A DNA stretch of 64,000 nt from Gimesia aquarii (GTDB lineage Bacteria > Planctomycetota > Planctomycetia > Planctomycetales > Planctomycetaceae). Shown here in pieces: positions 1 through 9,009 of this stretch; the first letter of the stretch is position 1, and every line of letters starts with the position of its first letter. The notes beneath the pieces were generated by a model, which was not told where the DNA came from, did not search any database, and saw only the letters and a program-made list of their open reading frames with translations. The translations under genes and the position numbers were made by a program. The DNA is taken from positions 372,001-436,000 of the forward strand of contig NZ_CP037422.1 in NCBI RefSeq assembly GCF_007748175.1, written 5' to 3'.

Positions 1-1847
1 CGTGGGTTCTGTGTCCTGACTCGATTGCCGCTTGAGTCAAGATTTTGTTTGAATTCCTTCCAGGTCCAACCTAAAGGTGTGTTGAGTTCTTTGGCAGCCA
101 GATAAGCCCAGGGGGTTCCAGGATGCTCATCGATGATGCCGTTCAGAAGTTCATTAGCCCGCTTAGCGAGTTTTCGTACAGAGGGACTGGAACGCACGTC
201 TTTCGCGGCAACCAGTTGCCAGGAGTTATTTCCTTTCTTTTCGAAGGCTTTAGGATTGCTTTTCATTTCTGCCAAAACCGTATTATAGCCGAAGGTCCGC
301 ACACGCATTGCCAATACCCGACCTAACGCCAGATCGTAATTGGCGCGCCAGCGCGGTTCAGTAATCTTTTTACGGTCATTCAATCCTTGTTCCAGCATAA
401 CCTGTAATTCGTTTAAACCGTAATCCAGTTCTGAGACTGGCTTTTGAGCCGCCGTGATTGCCTGTCTGAGCACGTTGTCATTGTTGGCTGCGAATCTCAA
501 AGTGGGAATTGGCAGCCTGCGTTTTGAAGCGCGGGTCGCCATCGCAGTCCGCACCAAAGATGCTTTCGCCATATTCATACGCACGCGTTTATCGTAATCA
601 CGAATCGAAATATAATCGGGGTGATAATCTCGCATGTCAGCCGATTCAAATTTGGCACCCTTCTCCGTTGTATCCTGGGTAATAAAGAAAATGCCATTCG
701 TTTCCGCACAGAGTCGTGTCAAACCATAGGGACCGTAGCCGGAGGAAAGCTGACGGATGTCATAAGCGCTCGTCCCCCAGAATGGCAGTTTAATCCGCTC
801 AGGTGCGATTGTCTCTGGTCCAGTCTCCGATACAGCATCTACGAAAACACCAGGCTCAATTTCGAACTTTGTCATCACATCGCGTTGGCCAAACGGTGCG
901 GCGTTGCCGACTACATAGCACTTAATCCCATTTCGTTTTGTTAACATAATGGCATCTTCGAGATTTTGTTCGGCGTCAGTTCCCGCTTCGTCAGTCACAA
1001 CAATGATCATCATGTTGCGACGCCCTTGCCTTTTATAGGAAAGCCAGCGTTTTGAAACCATCTGGACAGCGCCAAACACATTTTCGTCGCCTGTCATGTC
1101 CTCCTTAATTGAGCGAATCTTGGAGACCACTTCTTTCACATCACTCACGGGATCTTTTGTGATGATCTCAGTTTTGGCACCAAAGGCGGCTACCGCTGTT
1201 TTCAGCGTGTTTTCATTTTCCGCGGCTTCGAGGATTCCCAACTGTTTGTAGACATTTTCGAAGCGGTCTGCGATTTGATTGCGACGCTTGGTTACTGAAG
1301 GTGAAACATCAAACAACCAGACGACAAGTAATTTCTTCTCTTTGGCAGCGGCAGCAATTTCTAATGTCAGACGGTCGATTGCTCCTGCCACACCACCTGG
1401 GCGGTCTGTTTCACCAGTGACTTCGACGGCCGCCGTCAACTCTTCCTTGGCAGGTTGAGTCAATGCATCGTCAAAGATGGGTTCAGGGGTTTCAATTTCG
1501 TTTTCGAGTTGACTTTTCAGCGCTTCCTGCTGCTCTCGGGACGTTTCAGGAGCAGCGGCCATCGAAGGTGACAGCATTGTCGTATCACCGGCAGTTCCAA
1601 CAACGTCCTGGATGGTCGGATCGAGTTTATAAACATCAGGATTGATTTCTTCGATGGAAGAAATGATCGCGTTCTCGGAATCGAGCAACGTAATTCGTGT
1701 GATGCTCGCGAGAATGAACAAGATCACCAGATGCACGCCCAGGCTGATAAACCAGGCAGGTACTTCTTTCATGTTCAACCAGTTTCGGGATTCAACGTCT
1801 ACAATTTCCTCGACATGGACGTCCCTGGTAGGATTGACGATACTCAC
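1..1847 (-). CDS. vWA-domain membrane protein, C-terminus cut by window edge
   Basis: About 615 codons are visible, running off the left edge. The GTG start at 1847 is chosen because AAGGAG lies about 7 nt upstream and no in-frame ATG occurs before residue 26. A single transmembrane helix lies near residues 30-50 (AWFISLGVHLVILFILA). After a low-complexity linker comes a von Willebrand factor A domain with a MIDAS-type DVSPS motif near residue 180 and a conserved TDEAG stretch further on. Planctomycetes encode many such vWA proteins, usually anchored by one N-terminal helix and of unknown partner. The role is probably metal-dependent protein binding at the envelope. Substrate and function are unknown. 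Confidence 0.85.
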   Translation of the reverse strand, partial: MSIVNPTRDVHVEEIVDVESRNWLNMKEVPAWFISLGVHLVILFILASITRITLLDSENAIISSIEEINPDVYKLDPTIQDVVGTAGDTTMLSPSMAAAPETSREQQEALKSQLENEIETPEPIFDDALTQPAKEELTAAVEVTGETDRPGGVAGAIDRLTLEIAAAAKEKKLLVVWLFDVSPSVTKRRNQIADRFENVYKQLGILEAAENENTLKTAVAAFGAKTEIITKDPVSDVKEVVSKIRSIKEDMTGDENVFGAVQMVSKRWLSYKRQGRRNMMIIVVTDEAGTDAEQNLEDAIMLTKRNGIKCYVVGNAAPFGQRDVMTKFEIEPGVFVDAVSETGPETIAPERIKLPFWGTSAYDIRQLSSGYGPYGLTRLCAETNGIFFITQDTTEKGAKFESADMRDYHPDYISIRDYDKRVRMNMAKASLVRTAMATRASKRRLPIPTLRFAANNDNVLRQAITAAQKPVSELDYGLNELQVMLEQGLNDRKKITEPRWRANYDLALGRVLAMRVRTFGYNTVLAEMKSNPKAFEKKGNNSWQLVAAKDVRSSPSVRKLAKRANELLNGIIDEHPGTPWAYLAAKELNTPLGWTWKEFKQNLDSSGNRVRTQNP

Positions 1848-2277
1848 GACCTGCTCCTTGGATTAGGCTGAAACAGTGACCATCTCAGCACTTACTTAAG
1901 TGTGTTAATGCCCTTGATAGTAGAAGCGATGTGAGAATGATCCATTCCCACACGAACATTAATCATCATGGATTATTATAAGAATCTTCGTCCATCAATG
2001 GCTTATCAAACTTAAAATTTTACCCCTGAATCCAGACAAATACAATCATTGTCTGCTCAGTCGACCTCTAAATGTGTTCAAAAGTACATATTCAGCACCA
2101 ATATGGAGTACTCTCTATTAAACTAACCTCGATCTATCTGCCAACATTCGTCTTTTTTTTGCATTCCATAATATTTCATGACGATTGACGAAGAACGATT
2201 ACGAAATGTACTGCAAATCAATAAACTTCTTGCAATACTCCTTCATTTACCAAGTTAAACATTTCGGGTTAGTCCCT
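1848..2277. other. intergenic region between divergent genes
   Basis: AT-rich non-coding stretch between the divergent vWA gene and the DUF456 gene, so it must hold both promoters. I could not assign a convincing -35/-10 pair. An in-frame TTG at 2185 could extend the DUF456 protein by 31 residues, but that extension does not resemble the family. Confidence 0.5.
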
Positions 2278-2853
2278 ATGTCATTTGAATGGCTCTATGA
2301 CTTACTGCCAGTCACCTTCTATTACCTGATGGCAACACTCTTACTGTTAGCGAATATAACGGCATGGGTTTCGATTCTGTTTTTGGTGCCGGGAAACTGG
2401 GTTGTTGTCTTTCTGTCTGCGTTGTTTTACGTTTTCATGCCAGTTCAGGAAAATAACGGGATTTCGCTGACTGTGTTACTCATAGCGGTCGCACTCGCCG
2501 GTCTGGGCGAACTGGTTGAAATGCTCGGCGGTTCTGCGGGAGCTGCCAAAAAAGGAGCCAGCCGGCGGGCGATGATTCTTTCGTTGTTAGGTACATTTTT
2601 ATGTAGCATACTAGGTGCTGGATTAGCCACACCCATTGTACCACCGTTGGGAACAATCATGGGAGCCATATTAGGAGGAAGCGTGGGTGCGTACATGGGT
2701 GCCTATCTGGGAGAAGTCTGGAAAGGGAATCAAGATGTCGACCGCCAGGAAATTGGAAGAGCGGCGTTCATCGGTCGGATTCTCGGTGTCGTTGGGAAAA
2801 TGGCCATCGGTGTGATCATCATCGTTATGATCACTGTCGACTCTTTCATTTGA
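2278..2853 (+). CDS. DUF456 family membrane protein
   Basis: 191-residue hydrophobic protein. The ATG at 2278 is preferred because the recognisable family sequence begins there. Two helices come first (YYLMATLLLLANITAWVSIL and a following VVVFLSALFYVF segment). A Gly/Ala-rich central part follows (LGTFLCSILGAGLATPIVPP, then GTIMGAILGGSVGAYMGAYLG), and a last helix lies near the C-terminus. This glycine-zipper-like pattern is typical of DUF456, a family of small inner-membrane proteins of unknown function. It is convergent with the small membrane protein gene at 2864. Confidence 0.8.
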   Translation: MSFEWLYDLLPVTFYYLMATLLLLANITAWVSILFLVPGNWVVVFLSALFYVFMPVQENNGISLTVLLIAVALAGLGELVEMLGGSAGAAKKGASRRAMILSLLGTFLCSILGAGLATPIVPPLGTIMGAILGGSVGAYMGAYLGEVWKGNQDVDRQEIGRAAFIGRILGVVGKMAIGVIIIVMITVDSFI

Positions 2854-2863
2854 AGAGCATCGA

Positions 2864-3064
2864 TCAAGTAACACGGTCTGCACTCGAATTTTCATCAATC
2901 AACTTTTGACAATAACGAATCTGTTTGACTGACCAGCCAACGGTTCTCGCAGCAATACCAATTGTCAGTGGGACTCCAATCACGAAGCAGGCCATCACGA
3001 AAATCCGAAAAAACTCCCGATCGTTGAAATTACCAAAGTACTCCCAGATTGCATTCCAGTCCAT
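2864..3064 (-). CDS. small membrane protein, 66 aa
   Basis: Starts with ATG at 3064 behind a good AAGGATG ribosome-binding site. One hydrophobic helix (FFRIFVMACFVIGVPLTIGIA, about residues 17-37) follows an aromatic and acidic N-terminus, and the tail is basic then polar. No family recognised. The clear ribosome-binding site, the membrane segment and the position directly convergent with the DUF456 gene make a real gene likely. Confidence 0.6.
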   Translation of the reverse strand: MDWNAIWEYFGNFNDREFFRIFVMACFVIGVPLTIGIAARTVGWSVKQIRYCQKLIDENSSADRVT

Positions 3065-3213
3065 TTTGATTCATCCTTATTAAAAAATTGAAGCATGTGC
3101 TCTGAAGATTCGATCGGTTTCGTCGGTTCTTGAAATTATTTTACCAAAAGTGATACCGTAATAAAAAAATAATATGCGGTAGTCGTATCGCTGGTTCCAG
3201 TGAAGATTTTGCA

Positions 3214-3268
3214 CTTGACGCCATCGTGCTGTTCTTGAAACTCCCTGATTCTGCGTCGCGCGCGCGAG
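3214..3268 (-). repeat. CG-rich dispersed repeat, copy 1
   Basis: Read on the minus strand, this copy starts with a 20-nt core rich in alternating CG (3249-3268) and ends with GTCAAG. The core is identical to 17567-17586. In both copies the GTCAAG motif lies exactly 29 nt from the core, so the repeat is at least 55 nt long. The 29-nt middle part has diverged. The function is unknown. Confidence 0.7.
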
Positions 3269-3696
3269 GCACGTTTTTTGGATAACTGCACATGGCGCAC
3301 CACCTCAGTTTGTGCATCCAAAAAAGCATGATTTTTTCCACATTTTCACCTGAAACACCAGAACCGGTTCCCCATGTCTCGTATCGAGTCACTCCTTTTG
3401 AACACGCTTTCTGAAACCATAGACCAAACCAAACGGCGATTTCGTACCACTTCCGAGACATTAAGGCGCATAAGTTTCTCTTGACCCCTGTGTGCCGTTG
3501 AGCATGATTAGACCCACTCGACAAAGGGAGCCCTCGTTTAAATACAGGAATGATGGGCATGACGAATTTCTCCCCACAAGTGAAAACAAAGCTCAGCAAG
3601 GAACGGCAAACAACACTCTACCGAATAGCGCTCACCATCTCTAGCTGAAAATGGAGAAGTGCAAAAGCGCATTTGTCTAAAGAAAAAGAATCATGA

Positions 3697-3850
3697 CTAC
3701 CACGAAAGACACAAAATTCTGTGAGCGACAGCGCGCTAGCACTCGGTAACGCGAATGACGATTTTCACTTATAAAAATAGATGGAAAAACAAATCCCAGA
3801 GTTCGCTGGGGGTCACTATTGTTCGTGCTTTTTCGTGTCTTTCGTGGTAG
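3697..3850. repeat. inverted-repeat module with CACGAAAGACAC arms
   Basis: The left arm at 3697-3711 (CTACCACGAAAGACA) is the exact reverse complement of 3836-3850. The arms enclose about 124 bp. A related, more degenerate arrangement occurs at 17044-17153. CACGAAA-type non-coding repeats are scattered through many environmental bacterial genomes. No encoded protein was seen inside. Confidence 0.65.
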
Positions 3851-3990
3851 TAAAAATCCATGTCCAACGCATGTTATTTATCAGGAAGCCTGATATAGTC
3901 TGGAAGGAATGTAGGAAAAATGCCATACTGTGCTGATTGATTTCGAATATGAAATCGTTTTGATTCCATCATCAGAGAAAGGACGAAAGG

Positions 3991-4821
3991 ATGTTGCCTG
4001 GCCAGGATTCCGATTCAGCAAATGCATCTGATAACAGCCGTCGTAATTTTCTGGCGACCAGTGCCGGAGTTGCTGCCGGAATGTTGCCCGCATTGGCAAC
4101 GGCGCAGGATCAGCCAGCTTCGCCTGCGAACACGCGGCCGAAGTGCCTGTTCTTTGATGTCAATGAAACGTTGCTGGATCTGGAAGCGATGAAAGAGAGT
4201 GTCGCGCAAGCGCTCAATGGGCGCGCTGATCTGTTGCCACTCTGGTTTACCACCATGCTACAACATTCTCTGGTCGCGACAGTCGGCGATCATTACGACG
4301 ACTTCGGCGTGATCGGCGCGGCCACACTACAGATGGTGGCCCGCAACCACGGGATCGAACTTTCCGAGGAAGCGGCCAGAGAGGCGATTGCTCCTATTCG
4401 TTCCCTGCCCCCACATCCGGATGTAAAGCCAGCACTTACGCAATTAAAGCAGGCAGGCTATCGTATGGTAACGTTGACGAATTCCTCTCAGGCCGGCGTC
4501 GATGCACAAATGAAAAATGCGGGGCTAAATGATCTATTCGAATCACGATTGAGTATTGAAGAACTCCAGATGTTCAAACCGCATACTCACGTTTACAAAT
4601 GGGCGGCCCGCAAAATGAAAGTCCAACCGGAGGATTGCATGCTGATCGCCGCCCACGGCTGGGACATCGCCGGTGCCCTCTGGGCCGGCTGGCGCGGGGC
4701 CTTCGTTTCCCGACCGGGCGCCCAGCTCTATCCACTCGCCAGGTCACCCGAAATCATCGAACCCGATCTGCAAAGGGTTGCCGCACAATTGATACAGTTA
4801 GGGACAGATTGTTGTCCATGA
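3991..4821 (+). CDS. exported haloacid dehalogenase type II (HAD superfamily)
   Basis: 276 residues. The N-terminus carries a twin-arginine type signal (SRRNFLATSAGVAAG, followed by an ALATAQ cleavage-like site), so the enzyme is probably Tat-exported. The mature part has the four HAD motifs: FFDVNETLLDL with nucleophile Asp56, TNSS at 163-166, Lys196 in FKP, and a HGWDIAGA loop with Asp225. This matches L-2-haloacid dehalogenase type II, which hydrolyses 2-haloacids to hydroxyacids. The substrate here is unproven. Tat export is unusual for this normally cytoplasmic family. ATG start with an upstream GGACGAAAGG purine stretch. Confidence 0.85.
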   Translation: MLPGQDSDSANASDNSRRNFLATSAGVAAGMLPALATAQDQPASPANTRPKCLFFDVNETLLDLEAMKESVAQALNGRADLLPLWFTTMLQHSLVATVGDHYDDFGVIGAATLQMVARNHGIELSEEAAREAIAPIRSLPPHPDVKPALTQLKQAGYRMVTLTNSSQAGVDAQMKNAGLNDLFESRLSIEELQMFKPHTHVYKWAARKMKVQPEDCMLIAAHGWDIAGALWAGWRGAFVSRPGAQLYPLARSPEIIEPDLQRVAAQLIQLGTDCCP

Positions 4822-4987
4822 TTGGGATGACAAAACTGAACCAACTCAATCAAGATAGCATAAATACAGCCGTCATAATCGCCTCTTTGGACCCGTTCAA
4901 ACCGGTAATCTCACAAATCTCTCCCTAAACCCTTCGCGCTGCCGAACTTTCGTTTCATAATGCGGGTCCTTATTTCTCCATCTTGTT

Positions 4988-7900
4988 ATGTCTCTTTTGC
5001 TTCGATGTTGTCTAATGTCCCGCGGTGATTCTCATTCTGCTGCTGCTGACGCTGGTTCTGCCGGTGAGAGTGTGGATGCTGCGCTGTCGGAAATGCCGGC
5101 TTCGATTGAACAGGCGATGGTCGGAGATCAGTTTCGGTTTTCACAACGGCTGCGATCGATTCGACAGGCGAAAAAAAGCAAGAAGCCGTTCGATAAAAAT
5201 TTGAAGCGGCTGCGCGACGAACTGAAAAAGTCCATGGACCGTCGCGCGGCGCGTTTGAAGCAGTGCCCACAGATTACCTTTGACAAGAGCCTGCCGATTC
5301 ATGAAGAATTAAAGACAATCAAACACACGATTGAAGAGAATCAAGTCGTCATTGTTTGTGGCGAAACCGGGTCGGGAAAATCGACGCAACTTCCCAAGCT
5401 CTTGCTGTCAATGGGGCGTGGTATTGGCGGTTTGATTGGTCACACGCAACCCCGCCGCATCGCCGCTCGTTCGGTTTGTGCGCGGATCTCTGAAGAACTG
5501 GGACGCGAACAGGGAACCGCCTGCGGCTTTAAGATACGATTCACGGACACAACGAATCCGAATACCTATATTAAGTTGATGACCGACGGGATTCTGCTGG
5601 CGGAGACACAGACCGACCGATTCTTGAATCAATACGATACGATTATTATTGACGAAGCCCACGAACGATCCTTGAACATTGATTTTTTACTCGGGTTTCT
5701 GAAACGTCTGCTTCCCAAACGTAAAGACCTGCGGGTGATTATCACCTCTGCCACCATCGACGCAGATCGCTTCAGCGAACATTTTTCAACGAAGAGCAAA
5801 CCAGCACCAATCCTGAATGTGTCCGGCAGAACGTATCCGGTGGAAATTCGCTATCGTCCTCTCGATGCAGAACCAAAGGCACAAAATCAATCAAAGTCAC
5901 AGGGGAATGGTGCCGACGAACAATCGTTGCTGGCAGAAGCGGTCAACGAGCTAGCGGCCATTGATGAGGGCGACATTCTGATTTTTGTGCCAACGGAATG
6001 GGATATCCGCGAGACGGCCAAGCTTCTGCGAGGCCGTTCGATCATCGGCGACGATGGGGCGCGTCAGACCGAAATTGTGCCCTTATATGGCAGGCTGTCG
6101 ACGGCGGAACAGAACAAGGTCTTCCGCCCCTCCTCGTATCGGCGGATTGTAATCGCGACCAACGTTGCCGAATCGTCGATCACGGTGCCCGGCATTCGGT
6201 ATGTGATTGATACCGGTCTGGCGCGCATCAGTCGTTATTCGAGTCGCTCGCAAGTACAGCGTCTGCCCATTGAAGCGGTCTCGCAAGCGTCAGCGAATCA
6301 GCGGGCGGGACGCTGTGGTCGCGTCGCACCCGGGATTTGTATTCGACTCTATAGTGAAACCGACTTTAACAGCCGTGACGAATTTACGCCACCGGAAATT
6401 CTGCGAACCAATCTGGCTTCCGTCATTCTGCAGACACTGACGATGAAGCTGGGAGCCATTGAAGAGTTTCCCTTTATTGATCCCCCCAAGCCGGTCGCCA
6501 TTCGCGATGGATACAATACGTTGTTTGAACTGGGGGCGATCGACTCGCATTATCGATTGACTGACATCGGCAGGCAACTGAGTCGCTTACCCGTTGACCC
6601 ACGCATTGCCCGGATGATATTAGCGGCTCACGATGAAAATTGTCTACATGAAATCCTGATTATCGCGGCGGCTCTGGAACTGCAAGATCCGCGCGAGCGA
6701 CCTATTGACAAACAGCAGGCAGCCGATGAAGCCCATTTGCCATTCCGCGACCCTGATTCTGATTTTCTCAGTTATCTCAAACTCTGGGACTTTTATCACA
6801 AGTTGAAAGAGGATCTTTCGCAGAGTCGACTGCGCAAGGCATGTGTGCAGAATTTTCTGTCTTATAATCGATTACGGGAGTGGGCGGACATCTTTCGTCA
6901 GTTGAGACAACTGGTGGAAGAGACAGGTTTAAAAATCCATCCCCGTAAGGATGATTCCGCATCCATCCACCGCGCTCTGTTACCCGGTTTTCTTTCGAAT
7001 ATCGCCATGCGCTCGGATACGAACGAATACACGGGATCGGGTCAACAAAAATATTTTCTCTGGCCCGGTTCGGGAGTCTTTGAGAAAAAACCGAAGTGGA
7101 TTATCTCGGCGGAACTAATTGAGACCAGCAAACGTTATGCACGCACGGTTGCGAAAATTTCCCCCAACTGGATCGAGCCCGCGGCCGCTCATCTGGTGAA
7201 AAAAAGCTGGAGTGATCCACGTTGGAATGGAGACGCTGCCTCAGCAGTTGCAACAGAAAAAGTGACCCTGTTCGGACTCACGATTGTTTCCGGACGTTCC
7301 GTGCACTATGGAAAAATCGAGCCCGATCAATCGCGGACGTTGTTACTGCAATACGGTCTGGTCGAAGGAGACATCAGTCTGCAGATCGATTTTCTGACTC
7401 ACAATCAGAATTTTCTGGAAGCGCTCGAGCAACAGCAGGCTAAGTCGCGGCGTTACGATTTGATTCCCTCGCAGGAACAGCAGTTCGCGTTTTATGATGA
7501 GCGAATCCCCGCGGATGTCTTCGATGGTGTCAGTTTAAAAAAGTGGTGGAAGGCTGCCAGCCGCAAAACGCCGACGCTGCTCAACATGCGACTGGAAGAT
7601 TTCTTCGAAGAACAAGCTCAGGATGTCGACGAAACAGAATTTCCCAATGCACTCAACATGGGGAAAATGCAGTTCCCGCTGGAATATCATCTGGAGCCTG
7701 GCGCTGAAGAAGATGGTGTGACGGTTTCGATACCGCAGGAGAGTTTGAATCAGCTTTCTCCGCATCGATTGGGGTGGCTGGTGCCCGGTCTGTTGGAAGA
7801 AAAAGTCGCCGCGATGATCAAGGCGTTACCGAAGTCGGTGCGTCGTATGCTGGTACCGGCTCCTGAAACGGCACGACAGGTGGTCAGCAAGCTGGAGTTC

Positions 7901-9004
7901 GGCAAGGGGTCGTTTGAAGAGACGGTGGCCGAGATGCTGTCACAGATTTCGGGTGAACCGATCACGGCCGATCAGTTTGAAATTCAGCGTTTACCGCATC
8001 ACTTGCAGATGAATATCCGCGTGCTTGATCAGCAGGGAGAGACCATTGCCAGCAAGCGTAATTTGACAGAGTTGCGTCAGGAATTTGGTTCCAAAGCGGC
8101 CGACAGTTTTTCTTCGCTTTCCGATGATCATTGGAGTCAGAGTGGATTAACAGACTGGACGTTCGGTGACTTTCCCGCAGAGGTTCAGGTTCAACACAAT
8201 CATCTTGCACTCACCGGTTTTCCGAGTTTACTGGACGAAGGAAAGTCGGTTGCCCTCTGTTTACGTGATGCCCCCGAGCGAGCTGCTTATGAAACACGCT
8301 TCGGGCTGAGACGCTTGTTTGTCCTCGCCGAACATCGCAAGCTGAAATCGCAGGTGGATCACTTGCCCGGCCTGAGTCAGATGACGCTGTACGCGACTTC
8401 CATCGGTGGAATCAATTTCAAAGCACAGTTAATTGAGCTACTGGCAGAACGCACTTTGTTTGGACAGAAAGAACGGCTTCCGCGCAGCGAAGCACAATAT
8501 CGAAAGTTAGTCAAAGAATGGCGTAATCAAATTCCCGTAGCGGCACAAGATTTAGCCAGCCTATTGCCTGAGTTACTTGAAAAGTATCATCGTATCAAGA
8601 TGACTCTGGAGAAAACCAAAGTCCCCGCCTGGAATGAACCGTTGCATGACATGCGGGCACAATTGAAAGCGATGATCAACGATCGCTTTCTGGTCAGCAC
8701 ACCTTATCCCTGGTTACAGCAGTTTCCACGATACCTTGAGGGCATCGAAATTCGTCTGGGAAAACTGGGAGGTGCTGGTTTGAAACGCGATCTCAGTAAT
8801 ATCCGCAGTATTTCACGTTACTTCGAACAATATTCGCAACGTGCCCGACAACACCATGAACGCGAGATTATCGATCCGCAGTTAATTAAGTTTCGTTGGA
8901 TGCTGGAAGAATATCGCATCTCACTCTTTGCGCAGAAACTGGGAACGGCTCTCAAAATTTCGCCCAAAATTCTGGATCAGCAATGGGCGGCTGTGCGAGA
9001 TTGA
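4988..9004 (+). CDS. hrpA: ATP-dependent RNA helicase HrpA
   Basis: 1338 residues, close to the usual length of HrpA (about 1300). Walker A GETGSGKST lies near residues 125-133 and DEAH near 222. SATIDADRF (motif III) and the ANQRAGRCGRV motif VI complete the DEAH/RHA helicase core. A helicase-associated domain and a long C-terminal region as in HrpA (DUF3418) follow. HrpA acts on RNA and structured mRNA or stalled ribosomes in the cytoplasm. The start is uncertain: ATG 4988 has no clear ribosome-binding site, and ATG 5015 is an alternative. It converges on the protease gene with only 5 bp between the stop codons. Confidence 0.95.
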   Translation: MSLLLRCCLMSRGDSHSAAADAGSAGESVDAALSEMPASIEQAMVGDQFRFSQRLRSIRQAKKSKKPFDKNLKRLRDELKKSMDRRAARLKQCPQITFDKSLPIHEELKTIKHTIEENQVVIVCGETGSGKSTQLPKLLLSMGRGIGGLIGHTQPRRIAARSVCARISEELGREQGTACGFKIRFTDTTNPNTYIKLMTDGILLAETQTDRFLNQYDTIIIDEAHERSLNIDFLLGFLKRLLPKRKDLRVIITSATIDADRFSEHFSTKSKPAPILNVSGRTYPVEIRYRPLDAEPKAQNQSKSQGNGADEQSLLAEAVNELAAIDEGDILIFVPTEWDIRETAKLLRGRSIIGDDGARQTEIVPLYGRLSTAEQNKVFRPSSYRRIVIATNVAESSITVPGIRYVIDTGLARISRYSSRSQVQRLPIEAVSQASANQRAGRCGRVAPGICIRLYSETDFNSRDEFTPPEILRTNLASVILQTLTMKLGAIEEFPFIDPPKPVAIRDGYNTLFELGAIDSHYRLTDIGRQLSRLPVDPRIARMILAAHDENCLHEILIIAAALELQDPRERPIDKQQAADEAHLPFRDPDSDFLSYLKLWDFYHKLKEDLSQSRLRKACVQNFLSYNRLREWADIFRQLRQLVEETGLKIHPRKDDSASIHRALLPGFLSNIAMRSDTNEYTGSGQQKYFLWPGSGVFEKKPKWIISAELIETSKRYARTVAKISPNWIEPAAAHLVKKSWSDPRWNGDAASAVATEKVTLFGLTIVSGRSVHYGKIEPDQSRTLLLQYGLVEGDISLQIDFLTHNQNFLEALEQQQAKSRRYDLIPSQEQQFAFYDERIPADVFDGVSLKKWWKAASRKTPTLLNMRLEDFFEEQAQDVDETEFPNALNMGKMQFPLEYHLEPGAEEDGVTVSIPQESLNQLSPHRLGWLVPGLLEEKVAAMIKALPKSVRRMLVPAPETARQVVSKLEFGKGSFEETVAEMLSQISGEPITADQFEIQRLPHHLQMNIRVLDQQGETIASKRNLTELRQEFGSKAADSFSSLSDDHWSQSGLTDWTFGDFPAEVQVQHNHLALTGFPSLLDEGKSVALCLRDAPERAAYETRFGLRRLFVLAEHRKLKSQVDHLPGLSQMTLYATSIGGINFKAQLIELLAERTLFGQKERLPRSEAQYRKLVKEWRNQIPVAAQDLASLLPELLEKYHRIKMTLEKTKVPAWNEPLHDMRAQLKAMINDRFLVSTPYPWLQQFPRYLEGIEIRLGKLGGAGLKRDLSNIRSISRYFEQYSQRARQHHEREIIDPQLIKFRWMLEEYRISLFAQKLGTALKISPKILDQQWAAVRD

Positions 9005-9009
9005 ATCAT

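Larger units (their letters stand above)
3065..3990. other. long gene-poor region with dispersed repeats
   Basis: About 925 bp with no convincing gene. A minus-strand open frame at 3141-3599 has odd composition (Trp-, Cys- and Met-rich), no homologue I recognise, and runs through a repeat, so I treat it as chance. The stretch holds a CG-rich 55-nt repeat (3214-3268) shared with 17567-17621, and a 15-bp inverted repeat (3697-3711 with 3836-3850). The promoter of the HAD gene should lie at its right end. Confidence 0.6.

Noticed and set aside
123-944. Short + strand frames inside the first 1.9 kb
   Set aside because: They are antisense to the clearly coding vWA gene on the minus strand.
2185-2277. 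TTG-initiated N-terminal extension of the DUF456 protein
   Set aside because: The family pattern begins at the ATG at 2278, and the extension is not hydrophobic or family-like.
3141-3599. 152-codon minus-strand open frame
   Set aside because: Odd composition with many Trp, Cys and Met, no family, weak start, and it crosses a dispersed CG-rich repeat. Best explained as chance.
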